Below are positions 54,668 through 62,447 of a stretch of DNA of 64,000 nt, one piece after another. Under the pieces are notes generated by a model. That model ran no database searches and was not told the origin of the DNA. It saw only the letters and a list, made by a program, of their open reading frames with translations. The position numbers and the translations under genes are program-made. Location: assembly GCA_965243695.1 (NCBI GenBank), contig CBDEWC010000025.1, forward strand, positions 119,631 through 183,630, read 5' to 3'. Source of the stretch: JAKVCB01 sp965243695. GTDB taxonomy: Bacteria; Planctomycetota; Planctomycetia; Pirellulales; Lacipirellulaceae. The number at the start of each line of letters is the position of its first letter. Positions within the stretch are counted from its first letter, which is position 1.

Positions 54668-56980
54668 GTGCGATTGACGAAACCTTCTTCCACCCGCAGA
54701 GTGTTTTCGGCCCTTCCTTTTATCGGCCCCTGGCTGATCGGCTTTGCGCTACTGACCATTTATCCGTTTCTGGCTTCCCTCTACTGGAGTTTTTGCCGCT
54801 ACGATTTACTTTCGGATCCGCAGTGGGTTGGCGGCGAAAATTATAGCAGGCTGGCTCATGATTTGTGGCAAGGTGGGCCATTCGGGTTGGCACTTTGGAA
54901 TACGGCGTACTACGTGCTTGTGAGTGTTCCACTTTCGATTGCGTTGGGCGTTGGGTTGGCTGTGATACTCTCCTGCAAGGTCCGCGGGATTGCCATTTAC
55001 AGGACTCTGCTGTTTTTGCCATCGGTTGTGCCGGTGGTGGCAGCCGCCATTTTATGGATGTGGATTCTCGATCCGGCGCACGGAATTCTTAACCATTTGC
55101 TCAGCGATTGGCTGGGGTTGCCGCCGCAGGCATGGTTTCAGAGTACCAGCGAAGCTTTTTGGCCTCCGTCCTGGATTGGCAGCGATCCGGTCCAGATCTT
55201 CGGTTCGAAAGACGGACTCGTACTGATGAGCTTGTGGGGAGTTGGCAACTTTATGATTATCTATCTTGCCGCGTTGGGGGATATTCCCACAACACTTTAC
55301 GAGGCCGCTCGGCTCGACGGCGCTGGCCCCTTGCGCCGATTTTTCCATGTTACGCTTCCCCTGCTTACACCGGTGATATTCTTTAATCTCGTGTTGGGGA
55401 CGATTCAGGCTGCCCAGGCATTTACCCAGGTTTATTTGGTAAGTGACGGACAGGGTGATCCAGCCGGGTCGACCCTGCTTCTTTCGCTTTACATGTTTTT
55501 GGCCGCCTTTCGCGATCTCGATATCGGGTATGCGTCGGCGATGGCTTGGATCTTATTCGTCCTGGTTTTGTTGGTGACGCTAGGCCTGTTCCGCTCCGCA
55601 CGCCATTGGGTGTATTACCAGGGCGTAGGTCGCGGTGGTGCGGCTGCTATTGGATTGCTGATTAGTGTGCTGGGCTGCGCGCCCCCGCAAATCGAAGACG
55701 ACCGTGCCGAGGTCATTTTCTGGCACTTTTGGGGCGGTCGTGACCGTCCCGTCGTGCAGCAGATCGTAGACCAGTTCAACGCCAGCCAACCACACTATTT
55801 CGTTCGTCCGATTGCGATGCCGGGAAATAATCTCGACCTCAAGTTTTTTTTAAGCGTGGCTGGTGGAGATCCCCCTGACTTGGTGAACCAGGATGATCCG
55901 ATTGTTGCCGATTGGGCCCATCGCGGGGCGCTGCTGCCGCTTGCGGATTTGGCGACTCCCGAGGAGCTTGTCGAACTGCGAAGTTGGTTGTTTCCCGCAG
56001 CCTTGCGGTTGGCCAGTTATCAAGGTTGCCTTTACGCAATGCCTAATGGTCTCGATATTCGCGCGTTGTACTACAACAAAACCCTCTTGGAAGAATATGG
56101 ATTGTCGCCCCCCAGGACGTTGGCTGACCTTGACGCGATTGCGGTTGCCATCGCTCCGCCCCAGAAATCGCAGCGACTTGACCAGGTTGGCTATCTTCCC
56201 GACCCGCGGCGTCTCTGGGCTTGGGGGGCAGTGTTTGGTGGCAAGTTTGCCAATTTGACAGCTTCTCACCCGGAGGCCACCATTACCGCTGACGAGCCGG
56301 CGATCCTTCGTGCCTTGGAGTGGATGGCCAGCTATAGAGACCGTTACGGTACTGGGCGTGTTACCGCATTCCGATCGGGGGACCAGGCGTTAACCGGTAC
56401 TTTGTTTCCGTTGCTCGCTGACCGTCGCTATGCGGTCATCATGGATGGCCAATGGCGCGTCCGCGACATTGGTGAGGCCCGCCAACTGGCTGCGTCCAAC
56501 GGCCAACCGATCGATGAGTATGGTGTCGTCCCTTTGCCGCCACCTCCGGGGGGGTGCCATCAGGCAGGTTGGGTGAATGGCAATTTCTTTGTGGTTCCCC
56601 GCGGTGCGCACAACCCGGACGGCGCGTGGGAATTTATGAAATTCTGGAGTGGTTTTGGAGGTAACGAGGCGGAGGCTGCCCAGGCTTGTGCAGCGGGTGG
56701 GTGGATTCCAGTCAGCCAAAGTGTGGTGGATCAGCCTCTTTATCAGGCGTATTTGAAACGGGTGCCGCTGATGAACACGTTTGTGGAACTTGCTCGTAGC
56801 GACAAGCAACTGCCAACGCCCGCATTGCCTGTCGCTCCTTTCTTTTACCGGGAAGTAGTGGGAGCAGCCCAAGATGTCATGTACCGTGGGGTCGAACCCG
56901 AGTCGCGATTGCGTCAGGCGGCCGACCGTGTCCGAAAGCAACTGCAAAGAACAATGGAAGCAACTCCCGTTCTCCAATAG
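54668..56980 (+). CDS. Sugar ABC permease fused to solute-binding protein
   Basis: A 770-residue single frame. Residues 1 to about 318 are a MalF/UgpA-type permease: six membrane segments, and the EAA loop at residues ~215-235 (TTLYEAARLDGAGPLRRFFHVTLP). At about 323-337 lies GLLISVLGC, which looks like the lipoprotein signal of a binding protein with lipobox Cys337. Residues 338-770 are a MalE/UgpB-type binding domain: HFWGGRDRPVVQQIVDQFNAS, GGDPPDLVNQDDPIVADWA, LYAMPNGLDIRALYYNKTLLEEYG. Both parts have normal full lengths, so this is a true fusion rather than read-through of a fragment. The second permease follows 47 bases on. No ATPase gene is present. Confidence 0.9.
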   Translation: MRLTKPSSTRRVFSALPFIGPWLIGFALLTIYPFLASLYWSFCRYDLLSDPQWVGGENYSRLAHDLWQGGPFGLALWNTAYYVLVSVPLSIALGVGLAVILSCKVRGIAIYRTLLFLPSVVPVVAAAILWMWILDPAHGILNHLLSDWLGLPPQAWFQSTSEAFWPPSWIGSDPVQIFGSKDGLVLMSLWGVGNFMIIYLAALGDIPTTLYEAARLDGAGPLRRFFHVTLPLLTPVIFFNLVLGTIQAAQAFTQVYLVSDGQGDPAGSTLLLSLYMFLAAFRDLDIGYASAMAWILFVLVLLVTLGLFRSARHWVYYQGVGRGGAAAIGLLISVLGCAPPQIEDDRAEVIFWHFWGGRDRPVVQQIVDQFNASQPHYFVRPIAMPGNNLDLKFFLSVAGGDPPDLVNQDDPIVADWAHRGALLPLADLATPEELVELRSWLFPAALRLASYQGCLYAMPNGLDIRALYYNKTLLEEYGLSPPRTLADLDAIAVAIAPPQKSQRLDQVGYLPDPRRLWAWGAVFGGKFANLTASHPEATITADEPAILRALEWMASYRDRYGTGRVTAFRSGDQALTGTLFPLLADRRYAVIMDGQWRVRDIGEARQLAASNGQPIDEYGVVPLPPPPGGCHQAGWVNGNFFVVPRGAHNPDGAWEFMKFWSGFGGNEAEAAQACAAGGWIPVSQSVVDQPLYQAYLKRVPLMNTFVELARSDKQLPTPALPVAPFFYREVVGAAQDVMYRGVEPESRLRQAADRVRKQLQRTMEATPVLQ

Positions 56981-57027
56981 GTCATCACCAGGGACAGGTT
57001 CGAATTAAAATCCGTCGATTTGAAAAC

Positions 57028-57852
57028 ATGAGTCGTCAGACCCCTCTATCTGTGTATTTGCTGCTTGCGATGGCCGTCATGGTGATGGCAGGTCCCTTCC
57101 TATGGATGGTGACCACATCGTTCAAGCCAGCGGCTGAAATTACGACTGCTCCCTACAAGCTGTTACCGGAACGGTTGCGTCTGGAGAATTATCCTGATGC
57201 GGTTGCCACAATTTCTGTAGGCCGTTGTCTGACCAATTCGATCGTGCTTTGCGTGGGAAGTGTGCTGGGAACAGTTGCAAGCTGTTCTGTCGTTGCCTAT
57301 GGTTTTTCCCGGTTGCGGTGGCCCGGACGTGATCTTGTCTTTGGGATGGTTATCGCAACCATGTTGTTGCCCTGGCAGGCGACGATGATTCCCCGCTTCC
57401 TGCTGATCCGCGAGCTAGGGCTTTATAACTCGCTGGCAGCACTCATTGTGCCCACATTTTTGTGTGACGCTTTCTACATCTTCCTGTTCAGGCAGTTCTT
57501 CCGCAATATTCCCCAAGAGCTGATTGATGCGGCTCGTGCGGATGGATGTGGTGAATGGACTATCTTTTGGCGAATTGTGTTGCCCTTGAGCACACCCGCG
57601 TTGGCAACGGTTGCCTTGTTGCAATTCGTTGCGGTGTGGAACGATTACGGAGGGCCGCTGCTTTACCTGAGTGATCCGCAGAAATTTCCTCTAGCCTACG
57701 GATTGGAGCAGTTCGTAAGTAGTCATTCGAGTGAAACCAACTTACTGATGGCCGCGGCTTTGTTGTTCACCCTTCCGGTCATAGCGATCTTCTTGCTTAC
57801 CCAGAGGACTTTCTTGCGAGGAATTGTCACGACTGGGCTTAAGGACTCATGA
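57028..57852 (+). CDS. Sugar ABC transporter permease, MalG type
   Basis: A 274-residue permease with six membrane segments, the second subunit of a carbohydrate importer. Seen: the N-terminal GPFLWMVTTSFKPAAEITTAP and the EAA loop RNIPQELIDAARADGCGEWTIFWRIVLPLSTPAL near residues 160-190. It sits 47 bases after the permease/binding-protein fusion and must form the heterodimer with its N-terminal half. The ATPase is missing from the cluster and is probably a shared MsiK/UgpC-type protein encoded elsewhere. The substrate cannot be told; the binding domain resembles sugar and glycerol-3-phosphate binders. Confidence 0.95.
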   Translation: MSRQTPLSVYLLLAMAVMVMAGPFLWMVTTSFKPAAEITTAPYKLLPERLRLENYPDAVATISVGRCLTNSIVLCVGSVLGTVASCSVVAYGFSRLRWPGRDLVFGMVIATMLLPWQATMIPRFLLIRELGLYNSLAALIVPTFLCDAFYIFLFRQFFRNIPQELIDAARADGCGEWTIFWRIVLPLSTPALATVALLQFVAVWNDYGGPLLYLSDPQKFPLAYGLEQFVSSHSSETNLLMAAALLFTLPVIAIFLLTQRTFLRGIVTTGLKDS

Positions 57853-57877
57853 AACGGCAGGACTCATGAAACGGCAG
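57844..57877. repeat. Two-copy 17 bp tandem repeat at the permease stop
   Basis: Perfect copies of gactcatgaaacggcag at 57844-57860 and 57861-57877, with a degraded third start after. The first contains the stop codon TGA of the MalG-type gene, so the duplication lies at the 3' end without altering the protein. Confidence 0.95.
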
Positions 57878-57883
57878 GATTCA

Positions 57884-58084
57884 TTAAATAGCCAAACCGT
57901 GATGAACGGTGTTTGCCGCTTGCGAGAAATCTTTTGCGATGGTTCGTTCGCGAGTTTTGGCGTTGACCGGGAGAGCTGAGCCACTTTTCACTGCGACCGC
58001 GACTTCCTGAGACATGCGTTTGCCAAACGGATGCTTGACCCATGACGGTTCGACTACACATCGTGTCACGATGCGCACAGCCAA
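57884..58084 (-). CDS. Doubtful small protein
   Basis: A 66-codon frame on the minus strand, possibly starting at a TTG or at a later ATG (58016) giving about 43 residues. The part SQEVAVAVKSGSALPVNAKT … TIAKDFSQAANTVHHG has plausible composition, but I recognise no family and no good ribosome site. It follows the 29-residue gene on the same strand by about 60 bases. Treat as low confidence. Confidence 0.28.
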   Translation of the reverse strand: MAVRIVTRCVVEPSWVKHPFGKRMSQEVAVAVKSGSALPVNAKTRERTIAKDFSQAANTVHHGLAI

Positions 58085-58147
58085 AGTCTACGCGACTCAA
58101 AGCATACGTGAGACCAAGTGCCGAACTGCGCGAGCGGCCAGATAGAA

Positions 58148-58237
58148 CTATTTCTTGCGGTGGCGGATTTTGGAACGCATGCGCCGCTTTTTGCGGCCGA
58201 GCTTCCGCCGACCCTTGCCAGATTTCTTCGTGCCCAA
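58148..58237 (-). CDS. 29-residue basic protein, ribosome-associated-like (AURKAIP1/COX24-like)
   Basis: A tiny gene starting TTG at 58237, six bases after a perfect AAGGAG, reading MGTKKSGKGRRKLGRKKR then RMRSKIRHRKK. More than half the residues are Arg or Lys. The RRKLGRKKRRMRxKxRHRK pattern resembles the C-terminal AURKAIP1/COX24 motif of small ribosomal proteins (mitochondrial mS38, mycobacterial bS22) and similar short proteins in other planctomycetes. An upstream in-frame ATG at 58261 would add eight residues, but the AAGGAG lies within that extension and points to the TTG. It lies downstream of the zinc-ribbon/cyclase-fold gene on the same strand, by about 190 bases. Confidence 0.7.
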   Translation of the reverse strand: MGTKKSGKGRRKLGRKKRRMRSKIRHRKK

Positions 58238-58243
58238 ATTGAA

Positions 58244-58249
58244 CTCCTT
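58244..58249 (-). promoter_or_regulatory. Ribosome binding site that selects the TTG start
   Basis: AAGGAG on the minus strand, six bases before TTG at 58237. Its position inside the longer ATG-started reading frame is the reason to choose the short form. Confidence 0.75.
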
Positions 58250-58427
58250 GGATGACTGCATGCTAACTGGCGAGGCAGCGTCACTCGCTGCTATGGACCT
58301 TGCCAAACAACCAGCTGCTACCCCAGCCAAAAAACTAAACCAGCCTAGCCAAACAACCAAGCTGGCTCTCTATTTTACACAGCGGACCCAAGTCCCTGCA
58401 ACCACCCTTGTTCGTCGTTTGCGGAGT

Positions 58428-60329
58428 TTAATTCAGTTTAATCTTGCGAAAGAGGGGCGCGTGCCGGTAGTAGACCTCCAGCGTGCAACAGGCCAGGGCC
58501 GTCATATAAAGCCGACCTCCCCGGCCCCCGTGTGGAGTTCCCGGGTACCACCAACTGCCTGCTTCGTGACCTTGGGTCGACTGGCTTTCCACCAGGACAT
58601 CCCGCATTTGCTGGTTCCAGCGTGTCCAGACAGGTCCTCCCCAATGGTGCATGACCTGGGTTGCGTAATACCAGTAGTAAATATTGGGCTCGCTTCGAAT
58701 TGGCGGAAAATCTTCTGCAAGCTGCAAAACCCCTCGGCGGAGGCCTCGATTTTGCCTCTGCCAGCCCAGGTACATTCGACTCAAGAGCCCTTCGGCTGTC
58801 ATGACCTCAGAAAAACCACTGCCAGGTTGGTAGCTGTAAAATGCTCCGTCCTGGTCAACCTGCGCGCTGTCGAGATAGAAGCTAGCACCAATCATAGCCA
58901 GGTCCGAAACTTCCAGCCCGGCGGCTCTTCCGCTGTGCATGGCCATGAGTTGCCAGCCAATCACGCTGGTGTCGCCGCTCTCACCCGGTCGGTATCGCCA
59001 CCCTCCGGCATCGTTTTGTGATGCGGCAATGAAATTGATCGCATTTTGGGCAGGGACAACGAGTCGCTTGTCGCCGGTCATTGCCAAAGCATCGGCCAGG
59101 GCAATTGCAGCAAGTGCCTGCACATACATTCCTGCGTTCGAGCGAGTGTTTCCGCGCAGATCTCCGCTTTCTGTTTGGATCTCGAGGAGATACCGCAATC
59201 CGTCAGAGACCGCCTCGCGGTAGATACCGTGAGTGTGGGTTTGGCCGGCTCCCAGCAAGGCTTGCAGCGCCAAGGCGGTTCCTCCCGGTCCGGTTTGAAT
59301 GCGGCCTGCATCCCGGCACTGGCCATCGCAGGCAGGCGCTTCGTGAAAGGCGTCCAGTGGCCAGCTTCCGTTGGGGTGCTGATGGAGCGTAATCCATCGC
59401 AATGCACGGGCAACGGCGGCTTCGGTACGGGAGGTCCCTCCTTCCTGGTCAATCAGTTCTTTGCGGATCCTTGGGTCGCGGGAGGACAGCATTCGCCAAT
59501 ATTGATCTTCCGACTCGACTGCCTCGATGACGCGGTTCAACTCAGGAAGGTTAGGAGCCGGGTCTTCGGCGCCGACCACGAGTTGGTCGGCCCACATTTG
59601 GGCTTCCAGCGCCTCTGGATCGGGTGGCAATGGTGGCACTTCATTCACCGGGATCTTGAACCCAACATGCCGGACAACCGGTTTTTGTTTTTCGAGTTCA
59701 CCTTCAATTCGAATTGGATCGGTGTGAAGGCTCAATTGGATTTGCTCTGATTTTTCAGGACCACTGAGGGTGAACAATGCCAACAGAATCAGGAGCATCA
59801 AATGGGCAGCCGTACTGAGTAGCCACGCTACGATATCGTGCAGTCGAGTGGTCCAATTCACAGGCCCTCGGAGAACAAACTGGGGAGGAACTGGATTTGC
59901 CCACCGCGGCGGAGTTGTATTCCGGGTAGTGGGTCGCCCGGTTGCTCGCCCAGGTTTCTCCTTTTGGGGACGTGATGGCGATTTTCTAGGCGCCGGGATA
60001 CTAGGCGCTGGGATACTAGGCGCTGGGATACTTTCAAGCCTTCTGTCTGCTTGGTGATCCGCAGCTGGGAAGTCTGGGGCAGTGTGAGAAAAACTGCCTG
60101 CTGTGTTCGCTTGCTCGTCGACAAGATGCGCCAGCGAAAGACTGATTTGGCATCGCCAGCAGTCGGCCGTCGAGAGCCACAGGCGGATGGCCATCGGGGC
60201 ACCGCATTCAGGGCACGCGCAGGAAGTGACCTGTCCGTTCAGCCATTTGGGGTCCCTAAATCCCGCCATTTTAGCCGATTCGGTTGGTCGATTTGAGCAA
60301 CGGGATGGAGAGCCCGCGTTGGTTGTCAC
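58428..60329 (-). CDS. Zinc-ribbon, membrane-anchored terpenoid-cyclase-fold protein
   Basis: A 633-residue protein. An N-terminal zinc ribbon (CACPECGAP … CWRC) is followed by a Pro/Ser-rich linker containing SIPAP repeats. One membrane segment follows near residues 167-190 (IVAWLLSTAAHLMLLILLAL). From about 300 the alpha/alpha barrel of prenyltransferase/squalene-cyclase-like domains appears: VARALRWITLHQHPNGSWPL, GTALALQALLGAGQTH, NAGMYVQALAAIALADALAM and QNDAGGWRYRPGESGDTSVIGWQ. No DxDD catalytic motif of true squalene-hopene cyclases is visible. The GTG start at 60329 follows AGAGG; Met21 at 60269 lacks a site. Likely a planctomycete surface or regulatory protein rather than a hopene enzyme. 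Confidence 0.85.
   Translation of the reverse strand: MTTNAGSPSRCSNRPTESAKMAGFRDPKWLNGQVTSCACPECGAPMAIRLWLSTADCWRCQISLSLAHLVDEQANTAGSFSHTAPDFPAADHQADRRLESIPAPSIPAPSIPAPRKSPSRPQKEKPGRATGRPTTRNTTPPRWANPVPPQFVLRGPVNWTTRLHDIVAWLLSTAAHLMLLILLALFTLSGPEKSEQIQLSLHTDPIRIEGELEKQKPVVRHVGFKIPVNEVPPLPPDPEALEAQMWADQLVVGAEDPAPNLPELNRVIEAVESEDQYWRMLSSRDPRIRKELIDQEGGTSRTEAAVARALRWITLHQHPNGSWPLDAFHEAPACDGQCRDAGRIQTGPGGTALALQALLGAGQTHTHGIYREAVSDGLRYLLEIQTESGDLRGNTRSNAGMYVQALAAIALADALAMTGDKRLVVPAQNAINFIAASQNDAGGWRYRPGESGDTSVIGWQLMAMHSGRAAGLEVSDLAMIGASFYLDSAQVDQDGAFYSYQPGSGFSEVMTAEGLLSRMYLGWQRQNRGLRRGVLQLAEDFPPIRSEPNIYYWYYATQVMHHWGGPVWTRWNQQMRDVLVESQSTQGHEAGSWWYPGTPHGGRGGRLYMTALACCTLEVYYRHAPLFRKIKLN
59986..60030. 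repeat. Three-copy 15 bp tandem repeat in the cyclase-fold gene
   Basis: Copies at 59986, 60001 and 60016 with core ctaggcgctgggata, one substitution in the first. On the minus strand they encode the SIPAP repeats of the linker, in frame. Confidence 0.95.
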
Positions 60330-60575
60330 GGTTTACCTCTTTGCTCACAGCTTGCACGGGTGGATACCAGCGCAATGGTGTAAGGGTATTGACTGGGCTG
60401 CATGAAGGCAAACCATTGCGGTCAGGACCCGCCTGAAACAAGACATTTGCGTCAAAAACCAACATGGTCACCAGGTACCCTAAACGCAATAATACTAACC
60501 GGGGAGCCTGTTTGCCCCCCTTGTATGGCTGTTCGGGTATTGTTGGCTTGATTCTCAACATGGAGCTTACCAGAT

Positions 60576-62447
60576 ATGCTTCCGCGCATGAACATTTTTG
60601 TGCTACTGCTTGGTCTGCTTTTGGCGGTCGGTTTGGGGATGCCGCTTCTTGCCCAAGAGGTACCTGAAGACAAGTCGATTGCCACCGCTGAACCGGTGAC
60701 CGAGAACGACCAGGTGCCTGAAGACGGAACGAGTTCGGACGCGTCAGAGAATTCGCCGCCCAAAGCGTCTGAGTCGGAGGATTCCCCGGTCGATGACAAG
60801 CCAGCTGAAAATGCAGGTTTGGAAGATTTGGACGAAGCAACCACTTTAAAGGTTACCACCTCAGGACTGAGCGATGTCAACCGGGTAGTCGATCTGTTGG
60901 ATTCATCCATTGATAAGGGTCTTGATCCCGATAACCTGGACTTCGCCGAACAGATGCTGATGTCGACTCTTATTCAACGTGCCCGTGCGTTGTCTGCTGC
61001 GATTCTTAACCGACCTCTCCCGAATCCGCGTCAAGATCCACGCTGGATTCAGATTCGTCAATTTGCGCTGACCGACCTGCATCGGGCTTTAGAGATTGAG
61101 AGTAACCAGTGGGAGGCGCATCTTTACATCGGGAAGTTACAGTCGTTACCCCTGGGTGATATTCGGGCAGCGCGCCGAGCGTTCACCCGGGTAATTAATA
61201 TTAAGAGTGTTCCTAATAGAGAACTTGCCGATGCGTATGCCCTTCGGGGAGCAACTCGACCTAATGAACTTCAAAAGCAGCTACAAGATTTTACCAAGGC
61301 GGTGGAACTGTCACCGGGAAAACCAGATTACATTCGTGTTCGTGCTGAGGCGATGTACCGTGCAAAACGCTATGACGAGGCCCTGGCCGACATTGAAAAA
61401 GCGTTGGAACTTGAAAGTGAACATGCCTCGACACACGAGCTTCGCGGCATGGTCTTGTTGGGGCAGGAAAAGTACGAAGAAGCAAAGCAAAGTTTTGATC
61501 AAGCAAGTGAGTTGGCCCCCGAGGCGATCCTGCCTTACCAGCACCGAGGTGAAATGTACCGACGGCAGGGAGATTTGAAGAATGCAATCGAACAGTTGAA
61601 CAAGGCTCTGGAAATTAAGCCCGACGATGTAGCCACCCTGCTGATTCGGTCTGGACTTCTCTTCCAGTCTGGCAATTCCAAGCAGTCGCTGGTCGATATT
61701 AACAAGGTGATCAAGTTGAGTCCTGGTTTGGTCAAAGCGTATCAGATGAAGGCCGAGATTCTGGCAACCGAACAACGGTGGGAGGAAGCCATCACGGGTC
61801 TCAATCAGATCCTCCAGGTGGCTCCTGACCGACCGGAACTTAGGGAACTCCAGTACCAGCTTGCCACGTATTATCTGATTCAGTCTCGGTCGGAACTGGC
61901 GATTGAGACATTTACAAAAGTTCTTAAGTGGAATGCTGACAATGCCAGTGCATTGCGCGGGCGTGGAGATGCTTACCTCAATCTTGGAAAGCATGAGGAA
62001 GCGATCGCAGATTTTGAGTCTGCGCTTGCCATCGATGATGAAGATCAGGGCCTCTTGAATAATTTGGCGTGGGTCTTGGCCACCTCTCCGTTCGATGAAT
62101 TCCGTAACGGAGAACGAGCCATTGAACTTGCCACCAAGGCGTGTGAGCTCACCGCGTTTCAAATGCCACACATCCTTAGTACGCTTGCTGCAGCACATGC
62201 CGAGGCAGGGGACTTTGAATCTGCAGTCAAGTGGTCAACGCAAGCTGTCGAACTAGGTCAGGGCGATCCTAGTCAGCAACAGTTGACTGAGGAACTTGCT
62301 GGGTATAAAGCGGGAAAGCCCTGGCGCGAGAACAAACCAATTGAACCTCCGGAGGAAGAGAAGTCTGGTGCCAAGCCCGACGCTGGCGACCAAACCTCTG
62401 TGCCTGGCTCTGCCTTAACAGTACCGGATCACACTGCAGATTTCTGA
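60576..62447 (+). CDS. Exported TPR-repeat protein
   Basis: A 623-residue protein with a signal peptide (NIFVLLLGLLLAVGLGMPLLAQ) and an acidic, Ser/Pro-rich N-terminal linker. From about residue 140 there are consecutive tetratricopeptide repeats, such as RYDEALADIEKALELESEHA, KYEEAKQSFDQASELAPEA and NAIEQLNKALEIKPDD, ending about residue 560. The C-terminus is charged (GAKPDAGDQTSV). TPRs make protein-protein scaffolds; no enzyme domain is present. GGAG upstream supports the ATG at 60576, Met5 being an alternative. The last 19 bases overlap the convergent DUF1570 gene. Confidence 0.92.
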   Translation: MLPRMNIFVLLLGLLLAVGLGMPLLAQEVPEDKSIATAEPVTENDQVPEDGTSSDASENSPPKASESEDSPVDDKPAENAGLEDLDEATTLKVTTSGLSDVNRVVDLLDSSIDKGLDPDNLDFAEQMLMSTLIQRARALSAAILNRPLPNPRQDPRWIQIRQFALTDLHRALEIESNQWEAHLYIGKLQSLPLGDIRAARRAFTRVINIKSVPNRELADAYALRGATRPNELQKQLQDFTKAVELSPGKPDYIRVRAEAMYRAKRYDEALADIEKALELESEHASTHELRGMVLLGQEKYEEAKQSFDQASELAPEAILPYQHRGEMYRRQGDLKNAIEQLNKALEIKPDDVATLLIRSGLLFQSGNSKQSLVDINKVIKLSPGLVKAYQMKAEILATEQRWEEAITGLNQILQVAPDRPELRELQYQLATYYLIQSRSELAIETFTKVLKWNADNASALRGRGDAYLNLGKHEEAIADFESALAIDDEDQGLLNNLAWVLATSPFDEFRNGERAIELATKACELTAFQMPHILSTLAAAHAEAGDFESAVKWSTQAVELGQGDPSQQQLTEELAGYKAGKPWRENKPIEPPEEEKSGAKPDAGDQTSVPGSALTVPDHTADF

